A stretch of 64,000 bases of DNA from positions 1-64,000 of the forward strand of contig JAAYEH010000179.1 in the NCBI GenBank assembly GCA_012728855.1, written 5' to 3'. The position numbers and the translations under genes are program-made. This stretch comes from Rhodopirellula sp. (GTDB lineage Bacteria; Planctomycetota; Planctomycetia; Pirellulales; Thermoguttaceae). Under the pieces are notes generated by a model that was given only the letters and a program-made list of their open reading frames with translations, was not told the DNA's origin and did no database searches. Of the stretch, positions 8,001 to 16,479 are shown one piece after another (within the stretch, counting starts at the first letter, position 1; every line of letters starts with the position of its first letter).

Positions 8001-9121
8001 TCTTCATCGGCGTGATCATGGACACCGGCAACAGCTACGCCGGTTCGTTCTGGGGAGCGAGCGGCCTCTGCACTCGCGATCCGTACCTCTATCCCAAGAA
8101 AGCTTACGTCGGCGTGGCGCTGGCCACCAAGATGCTCGACCAGGTGCGGCTCTCCCGCAGCATCCCGACCGGCTCCCCAACGGTCTATGCCTTGGAGTTT
8201 CACCGCAAAGACGGCAAATACGTCTATCCCCTCTGGACTTCGCGTGGAACCGCCGACCTGACCCTGGAGACCATCTCCTCCGACTGCGAGATCTTCGATT
8301 TCTATGGACGCCCGCGAAAAGCGTCCACTTTTGATCGTGGCTTAGCCCTCACCGCGGGCACCGCTGCGACATATATCCTCGCCAACGCGCCGCTTGTCAA
8401 GTCGATCGCCTGCGGCAAGAGAACCTATCCCGAGGATCCGCCGCCGAAATCCCTCAAGGTCGTCAGCCCGATGGACAACGTTGCCGAGTGGACGCTCGCC
8501 GGCGGAAAGGAACCGCTTTTGGAAAGGACGAAGGGCGTTTTCATGCCGTACCGGACGCTGGGCAAGTATGCCGTCCGGCAGGTGAACGACGACGAGAAAG
8601 GCGAATGCATCGAGCTGGAACTCGTGGATCCGGACCTTTCTCTTCCCAAGATCTTCAACGAATATGCGGTGCTGCAATTGAAGAAACCGGTGGCGCTGGA
8701 CGGCAGGCCCAATTCTCTCGGGATCTGGGTGAAGGGCAACTCGGGATGGGGCCAGGTCTATTGGATTATCGAAGGCGCCGACGGGCAGAGGAGGATCTCC
8801 TGCGGCACCCGCGTCCATCGCGCGGATGTTTTCGACTACGAGGGGCGTGTTTCCATTTCGTTCGACGGATGGAACTTCCTCAGCATGCCGATCACCGACC
8901 AATCCTCAATTCCCGATACTTCGACCGGTTCGGTGGACAACCTCTGGGAATATGGCGAGGTGGCGCATGACGAGAAACTGAAACGCGGCTCCGGCGTGCT
9001 CGCCTATCCGATCAAGCTGGTCGGGGTGGCCTTCGCGGCACAGTCAAGGCCGCTCTTCCTTACCGAGCGCCGGCAGCACAAGCAGATCATCCGGTTCAAA
9101 GACGTCTCGGCGTTCGAATGA
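5027..9121 (+). CDS. Giant secreted putative carbohydrate-active protein, paralogue A
   Basis: 1364 residues from ATG 5027, which has a GAGGAG motif upstream and a signal peptide (hydrophobic about 5-20, cleavage near LAAGES). Residues about 25-280 and 1150-1364 look like beta-sandwich modules; the end contains LGIWVKGNSGWG and SISFDGWNFLSMPI. The middle (about 770-1110) reads like a TIM-barrel glycosidase, with FHEH (Glu838), DFLGLEVVG and CYES (Glu959). The same acidic residues, 121 positions apart here, recur 120 apart in the next gene, so they are plausible catalytic residues. No established glycoside hydrolase family is recognised. It probably acts on a polysaccharide outside the cytoplasm. 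A 204-bp gap separates it from its paralogue. Confidence 0.75.
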   Translation: MMKIFLARLALAVSVFASGVGQLAAGESFSFGEKDDWTNNQLICRQDGSLGLMGGQLTYSAETFPVDTTAVSKLSGQFKRLPGAGEKDRFFFAFLTFDKDMKRIDAIHVNPVQESDTELAAPCTASDTAIKLKKGSNFTKGSYIAFHTRNDYQDLPNRNVNAQAPITDSKQLDDGTWLVTVKAPIGLDAPAGTRVRAHQGGWYQYSGAFAQTIPDDWTSFEGTIQGSEAGDHRSKWRPGTAYAQLILFGSGPATEPFLAFRNVKFKSTGGAEQASSDAIVVDIPKTTVETSLALLPVRGGQDLKVHFENGSWRTVRITVFDEKTVEPGKETPLFAAGLEIQPFDVRYALRPAASSAGQADPADRRRNRVEEAEIYRKQFILSLRQVNGAVEFRVDGSYIGTMMRDSRADSITSSIPIETVSFRTEPPAGDYVPIDISPKSKPGAMDGARVKLANQEIPFIVAGGANLDMGVTTKQSSLNEGQRSLAETQASFIFTVPCEQYTRAWVLCALEEDPQKDPVLNARLTRYVGGAEYTGRAYEAMANTSVELPGNATRAGDVIVSGKLLPLWRVEIPLHSGNIQDLIFTENRGTHSRMRFGKYLDFELSGRLVKRRGPLGDRRHVPDPAFTSSVHVFGVTLEKPAAELEIKPIQTGNIFHNDEIPETLVEVRPRRQGDFKLRWTIRDAEDQVVDSEERKADSRGPQEFKISLAMKQIGWYGIDFELLDAERVLLTHSASFALLGKDTRKAEVADSPYGTWNYGGPHYTTPDVEIYGPVLFKAGFRRSAGVNRYSEAELAPWKLAVPTVKTGGLQSSDEELIRNIRNSLQRYPSVANAMIFHEHAVWGYQVAPELIGRKPEPGSQWEGAEQRWNYAERLGRILRTHFPQLRVTIGNSLASTELIAEGLRRGFPEAYADFLGLEVVGRTTLPERQWEASLQAGDLMLETAARFGYHKWKINACYESNYRLNAILGDKTQAEWYVRDLLLCQAWGMPDIFIGVIMDTGNSYAGSFWGASGLCTRDPYLYPKKAYVGVALATKMLDQVRLSRSIPTGSPTVYALEFHRKDGKYVYPLWTSRGTADLTLETISSDCEIFDFYGRPRKASTFDRGLALTAGTAATYILANAPLVKSIACGKRTYPEDPPPKSLKVVSPMDNVAEWTLAGGKEPLLERTKGVFMPYRTLGKYAVRQVNDDEKGECIELELVDPDLSLPKIFNEYAVLQLKKPVALDGRPNSLGIWVKGNSGWGQVYWIIEGADGQRRISCGTRVHRADVFDYEGRVSISFDGWNFLSMPITDQSSIPDTSTGSVDNLWEYGEVAHDEKLKRGSGVLAYPIKLVGVAFAAQSRPLFLTERRQHKQIIRFKDVSAFE

Positions 9122-9325
9122 CATGTGAATTGGCGGGGTGAAAACGCAGGAATGCCGTCGGCTTACTGGGTTTCTGCTTATATTCCTCATTCCTTATCTT
9201 CATCCGTGGAACAAAACCAGAAATCGAATCAGCCGATGGAACCCGTGAGGTTTCACCTCCCCACTCCCAACCCGTTCGGTCATTCGCCGGCCCTGATCGG
9301 GTCTGATTAGAAAGGACAACTCATC

Positions 9326-12300
9326 ATGTGCAAATTCATAACCTCTTGGCCTGGCCGCACCACCGTCCAACTCTTCAGACCATGCCTCGCAATAGCCCTT
9401 TGGACGGCTGTGGCAATCGTGCTGGCCTGCAAGACGGGCCGTGGCGCGGAGGACCGTGAACAAACGACGCCAAAGAAAACTGAGGAAACGCCCTCCGTCT
9501 TCATTCCGCTCGCTGCCCAGGACAACGCCATCGGATTTTCCGTCACGCCGGGCGTTGGGCCGTTCACGAAAATCATCGTGGAGTTTGCCGACGGCAGCAA
9601 AAAAGTGTTGACGATAAATGTCCGCCCTCAGACCGGCAAACGGCGGTTGCCGCAAGCAGCCGGCGCGCCCGCCGGTGCCAAGCCGGCGTATGAGCAGGTC
9701 CAGGCGGAGGACTCGTTCGTCGACGTGTCGGGATCCAATCTCCGCATCTTTGCCAGACCGAATCTGTTCCGCTACACGGACCCGCAGCAGGACGAACTGC
9801 TGAGAAGGTGGGAGAGCCTGCCGCCCGCTTCGCAAACGTTTATTCCCTTCGAATTCCGAAATCTGCCCGGCCGCGTGGAAATGTGGATTCAGGGCTGCTA
9901 CGCCGGCGCCATGTCCGCGGCAGGCGGTCTGCGGCAGGTGCAAGTCCTGTTGTCCGCCGAAGCGGCGATTCGCGGCGAGGGATCGTACCGGCTGCCGGAG
10001 GTCGAGGAAAAGTACTGCGCGCTGGACATTGGCCAGATTGCGAAGCCGGGTGCGATGCGCGACGCACAGGTCTCACGGGAGCGAGGCTTGCGGCGCGTGG
10101 AGGGCATTCCGCTCATCGTGGCCGACGGGGCCGGCAATGGCGACGTGGGAGTCGTCCGCGAGATGAAAGGGTCGTGGGCGTTGGAATGCGACGAGCACCT
10201 CTCGCGCACCCCGTTCGACGGCATGCCGGAAACGCTCCATTTCTCGGTCCCGCAGGCGTTCTACCACAAGGCTTATGTCCTCTGTTCCGTCGAACCGGAT
10301 CCCCGCAAGGATCCGGTGCTGACGGTAAGGATGACGCGGTTCGCCCGCTCCGGTCGAGGAGACGCGATGGCCCACGCCTCTGTGGTTCTGCCGCGCGCCG
10401 GCGAAGCTCCTACCGCGAACGTCCGGCCCGTGGGAAGCGTCGCGTATACGGCCCAAGGGCAAAGCATTCAGGCTCCGCTCTATCTGGCGGAAATCGATCT
10501 CGACACGGGCTCGATCCTCGATCTGCTTATGTCGGAGAAAGACCCCAATGCCCCCATGCTGGACGGCCGGTATCTCGACATCGACTTGCTGGGCAGGGTC
10601 GAGGGGGTCAAGCCGGCTCGCGATTCTACCAGCGCGGTGCATGTCTTCGGCATTACCCTGGAGCGTTCCCCCGCGGAGTTCTCGCTGCTCCAACGGCAGC
10701 CCGGCAACATCTTCCACAACGATGAACTGCCCGAGACGATTGCCCTGGTCAAAGCGACCGAACCCGGCCGCACGACCCTCTCCTGGCAGATTACCGACGT
10801 GTCCGGTGCGATGGTGCGGGAGCAAAGCGTCGCTTTCGACTTCGCGGCCCCGGGAGAAGAGCGCCGGCAGACGATCCCGCTCGATGCGCCTCGCCCCGGC
10901 TGGTATGGGTTGAAGTTCTCGCTCGCGGGCGGCGACGGGGAAAAGCCGTTTCTCGTCCACAACGCCGCCTTCGCGGTTCTCGGCCCCGACCGGCGAAAGG
11001 CCGGCTACGATTCGCCCTATGGCACGTGGTGGTTCGGCAGGGCGCACTACGGCTGCGACGATGTTGCCACGATCGGACCGCTCCTGCACAAGGCCGGCTT
11101 CCACAAAACTACGTTCGCCTGGACAAAGTCGACCGAGGCCGACTTTGCCTCTTGGAAGGTCACGCACAATCAGATTGGCTGGAGGGCTTTCAAGCCCGAC
11201 GATCCGGCCGGCACCAAACGAGAGGTGGCCGAGTGGATGGCGAAGTTTCCGCACTGCCGATCCATCCTGATCTTCCACGAGAGCTACGCGAACTACCTGC
11301 CGGCGGAATTGTTCGGCGGCGAAGCGAAGGAGGACGAGCAGACGGTGGAGAAGGCCCGCAAGCGCGTGGAAATCGCCACGGCGGCCGCTCGGCTCTACCG
11401 CAAAGAATTCCCGGAGCTGAAGATCATCGCCGGCAATACGAGCGCGTCGGCTGCGATCATCGGCTCGCTCCTGCGCCACGGGTTCGATGCCTCGCTCATC
11501 GACTTCATCGGCATCGAGACGGCGGCAGGCCAGACGGGCATGCCCGAAAAACTCTGGGAGGGTGGCCCGCAGGGAGCCTACCTGGCGCAGGAAACGGCAC
11601 GGCGGTTCGGCCGCGATCTGCCGGTGACCGGCTGCTACGAGTACACGGCCCGCTGCAAGCGCAATCTCGGCCCGCAGCGGCACGCGGAGTTCTACGTCCG
11701 CGATGTGCTGATGGCGCACGCCTACCATTATCAGCACATCTCGACCGGGCTGCTCTACGACGCGGGCAATGCCTACAACCATACGCTTTGGGGCGGCGGT
11801 GGTATGTGCCGGCGAGCCCCGCTGCTCTACCCCAAACCCGCTTACGTGGCACTCGCAGCGGTCACCGCGGCCCTCGATCAGGTGAAGTTCCGCCGCAAGG
11901 TGCCGACCGGTTCGCTCACCGTCTATGCGTTGGAATTCGACCGCGCCGACGGTCGCCACGCGTACGCCTTATGGACGCCCCGAGCCGAGGCGGAGTTGGC
12001 CCTGGAGTTCCCGGCGGATGCCGTCCTGGAGCAAACCGATTTCTATGGCGCCGTTTCCACGCCGGCCGCGCCCTCCGGAAAGCTCGCGGTGGTCGCAGGT
12101 TCGGCCCCGCAGTATCTGGTGTCAACCAGGCCGCTGGCAACGGCTCGCGTCGTGCGTCAAATCACCGAGACCGCGCCCGCCGGATTCCAGGTAGCCGACA
12201 AGCTCGACGATGCATCGGCCTGGACGCTCTCGAAGGATGAAAGTCTCACGAAAACCAGCGGCGAGCTGCCTCGCCACATTCCGGGAGAATTCAGCCTGCG

Positions 12301-12790
12301 GCAAGTGGAAGACGATGAGCGCGCGAGATGCCTCGAATTGGAACTGCACGGCAACAGTGCGTTAAGCGATCTGATCGGCGAATATGCCGTGATCGACGCG
12401 GCCGGCCCGGCCGTAATCCCCGGCGAGCCGCACACGCTCGGCGTGTGGGTGAAAGGGAATTCCTCGTGGGGCAAGGTGGTATTCGAGTTCGACGACGCCG
12501 CGGGCAACGTGTGGCGGACGCACGGCAACGAGTGGCACGACTGGCCGGGCGAACTCTCGATCAATTTCGATGGCTGGCACCTGATCCAATTCCCCATCGA
12601 CAAGCAATCGCCGGTGATCTATTCGTCGCCCGGCGGCCGGTGCCAGCGGGTGAAGGGGAGCGGTCGCAGCGTGACCTATCCCATCCGCCTCACGAGGTTC
12701 TACGTCGTCATAAATCGCAAGGCGCTCGATCCGACCGAGATGCAGCCCGTGAGAACGGTCATCCGAATGAACGACGCGGGAGGATATTGA
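9326..12790 (+). CDS. Giant secreted putative carbohydrate-active protein, paralogue B
   Basis: 1154 residues, start supported by AAAGGA upstream. The N-terminal hydrophobic segment ends in VLACKTGRGA, which could be a lipobox or a signal peptidase I site. The layout parallels paralogue A: NIFHNDELPETI, then SPYGTWWFG, the barrel-like core with FHES (Glu652), DFIGIET and CYEY (Glu772), and a C-terminal module with LGVWVKGNSSWG and SINFDGWHLIQFPI. It lacks about 200 residues of N-terminal sequence present in A, and contains a Lys/Ala-rich linker after residue 110. The TGA stop is also the left target duplication of the adjacent 99-bp repeat. Substrate unknown. Confidence 0.75.
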   Translation: MCKFITSWPGRTTVQLFRPCLAIALWTAVAIVLACKTGRGAEDREQTTPKKTEETPSVFIPLAAQDNAIGFSVTPGVGPFTKIIVEFADGSKKVLTINVRPQTGKRRLPQAAGAPAGAKPAYEQVQAEDSFVDVSGSNLRIFARPNLFRYTDPQQDELLRRWESLPPASQTFIPFEFRNLPGRVEMWIQGCYAGAMSAAGGLRQVQVLLSAEAAIRGEGSYRLPEVEEKYCALDIGQIAKPGAMRDAQVSRERGLRRVEGIPLIVADGAGNGDVGVVREMKGSWALECDEHLSRTPFDGMPETLHFSVPQAFYHKAYVLCSVEPDPRKDPVLTVRMTRFARSGRGDAMAHASVVLPRAGEAPTANVRPVGSVAYTAQGQSIQAPLYLAEIDLDTGSILDLLMSEKDPNAPMLDGRYLDIDLLGRVEGVKPARDSTSAVHVFGITLERSPAEFSLLQRQPGNIFHNDELPETIALVKATEPGRTTLSWQITDVSGAMVREQSVAFDFAAPGEERRQTIPLDAPRPGWYGLKFSLAGGDGEKPFLVHNAAFAVLGPDRRKAGYDSPYGTWWFGRAHYGCDDVATIGPLLHKAGFHKTTFAWTKSTEADFASWKVTHNQIGWRAFKPDDPAGTKREVAEWMAKFPHCRSILIFHESYANYLPAELFGGEAKEDEQTVEKARKRVEIATAAARLYRKEFPELKIIAGNTSASAAIIGSLLRHGFDASLIDFIGIETAAGQTGMPEKLWEGGPQGAYLAQETARRFGRDLPVTGCYEYTARCKRNLGPQRHAEFYVRDVLMAHAYHYQHISTGLLYDAGNAYNHTLWGGGGMCRRAPLLYPKPAYVALAAVTAALDQVKFRRKVPTGSLTVYALEFDRADGRHAYALWTPRAEAELALEFPADAVLEQTDFYGAVSTPAAPSGKLAVVAGSAPQYLVSTRPLATARVVRQITETAPAGFQVADKLDDASAWTLSKDESLTKTSGELPRHIPGEFSLRQVEDDERARCLELELHGNSALSDLIGEYAVIDAAGPAVIPGEPHTLGVWVKGNSSWGKVVFEFDDAAGNVWRTHGNEWHDWPGELSINFDGWHLIQFPIDKQSPVIYSSPGGRCQRVKGSGRSVTYPIRLTRFYVVINRKALDPTEMQPVRTVIRMNDAGGY

Positions 12791-12889
12791 GAGCCTATCC
12801 CAAAACCGCGCATCGAGAACGGGACAGGCACGATTTGCCCCCAAGACTCCGCAAAATGAGCCAGTCCCCGATGGTTTTGGGAAAGGCTC
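12791..12889. mobile_element. 99-bp MITE-like element with 17-bp terminal inverted repeats
   Basis: GAGCCTATCCCAAAACC at 12791-12807 pairs with GGTTTTGGGAAAGGCTC at 12873-12889 (16 of 17 positions). The element is bracketed by TGA on both sides (12788-12790 and 12890-12892), compatible with a 3-bp target duplication of the TNA type made by some IS5-family transposases. It encodes nothing. The left TGA is the stop codon of the giant paralogue B gene. Alternative: a long-range terminator-like hairpin. Confidence 0.55.
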
Positions 12890-12892
12890 TGA

Positions 12893-13289
12893 GAAGGAGG
12901 TCAACGTGAGAGAGTCGGAATGGGGTGTCCTAGGGGGGGCTGAGGAACGCCCGTGGGCAAGTTTCGGGCGACCGTGGGTTTGGGGTGCGAGAATTCAGCC
13001 CGATGGGGCAAACACCACAAGACCAAACAATACAATGTCCTCCCCTGCAAGTTCGCCGTGGAGAGCATCAGCAGGCCAAGAATCGACGGAAAAACGTTTG
13101 ACGGCGCTGAACTTCGCTGTACAATAAACCCGGCCCAGCGGTTAATTGGTCGGGTTTGACATCCGTCCTGAGAAGGGCGGGGAGGTTAGTGTGGCGGGTT
13201 AGGGGCAGGGATTGTGCGGTCGCATGTTATGCATGATTCGCACCCAAACCCGAAGGGAATCATTCATTTCTAACGGGGAGGTTCAGACA
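12893..13289. other. Intergenic region upstream of the DUF1559 gene
   Basis: About 400 bp without a convincing gene. It contains short frames lacking homology-like sequence and probably the promoter and leader of the DUF1559 gene; GGGGAGG at 13275-13281 is the ribosome-binding site of that gene. No strong palindrome or tRNA-like structure was seen. Confidence 0.4.
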
Positions 13290-14354
13290 ATGAAGAGTCA
13301 AATGAAGAGTCTTAGGAACGGACGAGCAGGCTTTACGCTCGTAGAACTGCTGGTGGTGATTGCAATCATCGGGATTTTGATCGCGCTGTTGCTTCCCGCA
13401 GTGCAAGCAGCGAGGGAAGCGGCTCGCCGCACGCAATGCACCAACAACGTAAAGCAACTTGGGCTGGGGCTGCACAATTATCATGATACATACCTTGCAT
13501 TGCCCGCCTGGTCGTATCAACCATCCACGACGCATCGCTTTGTGAGCGGCCTGGTAGCGCTTCTGCCGTTCGTTGAGCAAGCCCCACTCTACGATCAGAT
13601 CACCGGGTCGACGACGATCGCCGGAGTCGCTTATCCGCCTTACGACAAGTATCCGGTGAGTGCTGGTTACACTCCTTACCGAGAGACGATCGCTGCGTAC
13701 CTTTGCCCGTCCGATCCCGGTATGTCCGATAAAGGCACGGCGCCCGCCGATTATGGCCGCAACAGCTACTGCTTCAGCGTGGGCGACTGGACTTCGTCCT
13801 ACGGAGACTCGAACACGCGTGGCCCGTTTGCAAGGTCGAAGTGGTTCAACTTCCGCACGATCACCGACGGACTGAGCAACACGATCGCAATGAGCGAGCA
13901 CTGCATCGGCACTGCGGCAGGGAAGGCCAAAACCCGCTTTGCCGGAAGCCAGACTGTTGCCGTGAACGCCGGTAATCCAACTTTGAACAGTCCGGTCGTT
14001 TGCATGGGCACGGTCGGCAGCGACGGGAGGTACACGGTGGCCAGTTCAACCGCTTTTGGCTATTCGTACTCCTTCGGATTCCCCGGGTCGACTCAGATCA
14101 ACACGATCCTGCCGCCGAACGGTCCGAACTGCTGCAACCTGGCAACGGATTATGCGGCCCGAATGCTCGTTCCGCCCAGCAGCTATCATCCCGGCGGCGT
14201 GAACGTCCTCTGGTGCGATGGTGCGGTGTCGTTCATCAGCGAAACGATCGATACGGGCAACCTTGCGCTGGGGAGTGTTGCCGGCGGCAAATCGCCTTAC
14301 GGCGTGTGGGGCGCCATGGGATCGAAGGACGGGGACGAGACAGTCCAGCAGTGA
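13290..14354 (+). CDS. DUF1559 protein with type IV pilin-like N-terminus
   Basis: 354 residues from ATG 13290, chosen because GGGGAGG lies just upstream and the N-terminus then fits a prepilin leader. The class III signal is GFTLVELLVVIAIIGILIAL with the processing glycine before F and conserved Glu5. It is followed by the planctomycete signature LLPAVQAAREAARRTQC. The C-terminal part includes the H-x-G-G-x-N-x-L-x-x-D-G motif (YHPGGVNVLWCDGAV) near residue 300. DUF1559 proteins are hugely expanded in Planctomycetes and are thought to be surface or pseudopilin-like; the role is not established. A small lipoprotein gene follows, a common pairing. Confidence 0.93.
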   Translation: MKSQMKSLRNGRAGFTLVELLVVIAIIGILIALLLPAVQAAREAARRTQCTNNVKQLGLGLHNYHDTYLALPAWSYQPSTTHRFVSGLVALLPFVEQAPLYDQITGSTTIAGVAYPPYDKYPVSAGYTPYRETIAAYLCPSDPGMSDKGTAPADYGRNSYCFSVGDWTSSYGDSNTRGPFARSKWFNFRTITDGLSNTIAMSEHCIGTAAGKAKTRFAGSQTVAVNAGNPTLNSPVVCMGTVGSDGRYTVASSTAFGYSYSFGFPGSTQINTILPPNGPNCCNLATDYAARMLVPPSSYHPGGVNVLWCDGAVSFISETIDTGNLALGSVAGGKSPYGVWGAMGSKDGDETVQQ

Positions 14355-14474
14355 TTGCCGATCGTCACGGAGACGACACCGCGTGGGGAAAAAGCGGACG
14401 CCAGACACGAGTTCTGCGTCGGCTCTTGGTTCGGTCCTTTCTTGACACACAACTCACAGGGAGTTCGGTTCGTC

Positions 14475-14930
14475 ATGCGACATTTCATGGGTTTCATCCT
14501 GCTCACGGCTAGCGGTGTTTTCATGGGCTGCGGCGGCCAGACAGGGACCGAAGGAGCGGTCGCCGCGACGGGCACCGTAACCTACCAAGGGCAGCCGGTG
14601 GAGGGCGCCACGGTCGTGTTCGCCCCCGAGGGGCAAGGCCGTGCTTCGAGTGCGATTACGGACGCCAGCGGGCGATTTCAATTAACGACCCTGGGGCCGG
14701 GCGACGGCGCCATGCCAGGCAAGTACCAGGTTGGTATTTCCAAGACCGAAACCAGCGGTGACATGAGCCGCGAGGAATCGCAAGCCTACTTCGAAAAGCA
14801 CGGTGAGCCGCCGACCGTTACCACCACGGAGGCGTTGCCGGAAAAGTACAAGTCTCCCGCCAACTCGGGACTGACCGCCGAAATCACCGAGGGAGGTAAG
14901 AACGACTTCAACTTCGACCTGACGGATTAG
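14475..14930 (+). CDS. Carboxypeptidase-regulatory-like lipoprotein
   Basis: 151 residues from ATG 14475. The signal peptide ends at the lipobox VFMGC (Cys18). The mature protein is one transthyretin/CarboxypepD-regulatory-like beta-sandwich: GTVTYQGQPVEGATVVF, then ASSAITDASGRFQLTT and GKYQVGI, ending with a short acidic tail (DFNFDLTD). Such small lipoproteins commonly follow DUF1559 genes in planctomycetes, so the two are probably co-transcribed across the 120-bp gap. Probably periplasmic/outer-membrane anchored; biochemical role unknown. Confidence 0.88.
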   Translation: MRHFMGFILLTASGVFMGCGGQTGTEGAVAATGTVTYQGQPVEGATVVFAPEGQGRASSAITDASGRFQLTTLGPGDGAMPGKYQVGISKTETSGDMSREESQAYFEKHGEPPTVTTTEALPEKYKSPANSGLTAEITEGGKNDFNFDLTD

Positions 14931-15294
14931 GAGACGCATTCTTGTCGGACTGTCGTTCCTCCGACTGGGAGTCTTGGGGGTAGCGCACGGCTGCCCTTCA
15001 CACGGCGGAGCCAAGTTAACCAGCGCCGAATTGAATGAACGTCGTCCCTGGGAGAAAGGCCGTTTCGGCAATTTGACCGTCCCTCGACAGGCAGGGCAAA
15101 GCTTTTTCTTGCCGGCGAGACTCCTTTTCAATCAACTTGGTTGTGGCCGAGCGGCGCGAAACCGCGCTGTGATGCACTGAGATGCAATTCGAATGTCTGA
15201 ACGATCCACGACGGCACGAAACGGCGGCTCAAGAAGTGCCGGAATCGTGGGTATCAGGCGTATTCGTCGGCGGTGAACGACGCGCCGCTCTGTG
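14931..15294. other. Intergenic region between convergent genes
   Basis: About 360 bp between the plus-strand lipoprotein and the minus-strand mutarotase-like gene. I see no credible coding frame, no tRNA and no strong hairpin. It probably only holds the two 3' untranslated ends. Confidence 0.35.
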
Positions 15295-16479
15295 CTAGTT
15301 CGTATGAAACGGTTCGTGAGGCGGCATGATCGCAAGCGTCTCGCTGTCTTGAGAAGTTGTGAATTGCAGTTGGGCGGGCATCGACTGTTCGGGCAGGTCC
15401 AACGTGTGGCGGGCGCCGGGCGCCAACGCAAGAACGGAAAACCTGCTTGCGGTCCGGCCGGATCGATCCACGACTTCCACGGTCGACGCCGGGTTGCGGC
15501 GGAGGGCGTGCAAATTGAGCCCAGACGCTTCGCGGGTGACCGCCCAAGAGGGTGAGAGCCCCAGAAGGAGGCCGCTCTCAGGCAACGCGATGATCCGCAG
15601 CGGATATTCGTGCGTGGAACCGGGCGGGAGCGTCCGTGTCCCAAAGACGACTTCCAGGGAGTTCTTGCCCGGCCAGTCGTCGTGCGTTCGGTTGGCAAAT
15701 AGCAGTCCCTCCGGCAAGAGATCTTCCATGCGGAAGGCAACCGCGAGGTTGAACCCGAGGCCCCGGTCCCACTTGGACATCCAGGGCTGGGACGGCGCGA
15801 AGAAGGTGTTGTAGGAAGAGGTTTCCATATCCACGACGCCTTTTCCCGCCGCCAGAAGCTCGCCTCTGCCGAGCAGACCGGGCGTATCGGTGACGGCGAC
15901 CACGGTTCGCTCGGGCTCGTCCGGCAAACGCCAGTCGGCCTGCTGAGCCCAATCTCGGCGGCTGATCTCCGGAAGCGCGTGGAACCAGTAGGAGTGCGTG
16001 ACCGCTTTCGCCGTGGCATTGGTAAGGGCAACGTGGATGTCCACCACCAGACTGTCCGGCTGGAGAGCGATCGTTCGCCTCACGACTACCCCTCGATGGT
16101 CGCCCTCGGTTTCGACCAGCGGCGACGGGCCGTCCACCGCCCGCACCAGTCGCGTATTGTCGACTTTCCACTGCACGACATTGCCCCAGAAATGGTCCTC
16201 GGCGCCGCCGGGGATTTCTTGCCGGCGCGGAGGCAACAGCGGCTCGCGCTCGTGGACGACGCGGTTGCGCTTGACCAGCTCAACCGCTCCGGGCAGATAG
16301 CGCAGAGCCTCCAACCGGGCGCGATCGGCGGGATTGACGGCCAGCCGCAAAAGGCCGTTATCGAGAATGATCCACTCCTGGCCGTCGATCGTCTGGCGAG
16401 ATACCGAGGATTGTGCCGCCAGTTGAATGGACAGCGCTGAAACGACGGCCGGAACCAAAAGACATGTCAGCGGCCGCAT
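15295..16479 (-). CDS. Secreted beta-sandwich protein, mutarotase-like, function unknown
   Basis: 394 residues. The N-terminal 22 residues form a signal peptide with cleavage near QLAAQSS. The rest is beta-rich with WIILDNGLLRLAVNP, ALRYLPGAVELV, a conserved-looking DHFWGNVVQW and HSYWFHALPEI, reminiscent of the galactose-mutarotase/aldose-epimerase-type fold; this is a guess from pattern only. The start overlaps the upstream putative glycosidase gene by 13 bases, so the two are translationally linked, suggesting joint action on an extracellular glycan. Confidence 0.6.
   Translation of the reverse strand: MRPLTCLLVPAVVSALSIQLAAQSSVSRQTIDGQEWIILDNGLLRLAVNPADRARLEALRYLPGAVELVKRNRVVHEREPLLPPRRQEIPGGAEDHFWGNVVQWKVDNTRLVRAVDGPSPLVETEGDHRGVVVRRTIALQPDSLVVDIHVALTNATAKAVTHSYWFHALPEISRRDWAQQADWRLPDEPERTVVAVTDTPGLLGRGELLAAGKGVVDMETSSYNTFFAPSQPWMSKWDRGLGFNLAVAFRMEDLLPEGLLFANRTHDDWPGKNSLEVVFGTRTLPPGSTHEYPLRIIALPESGLLLGLSPSWAVTREASGLNLHALRRNPASTVEVVDRSGRTASRFSVLALAPGARHTLDLPEQSMPAQLQFTTSQDSETLAIMPPHEPFHTN

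Noticed and set aside
5909-8203. A 764-codon minus-strand frame over the first giant paralogue
   Set aside because: It mirrors codon bias of the real gene and contains no recognisable motif, whereas the plus strand has paralogue-supported motifs.
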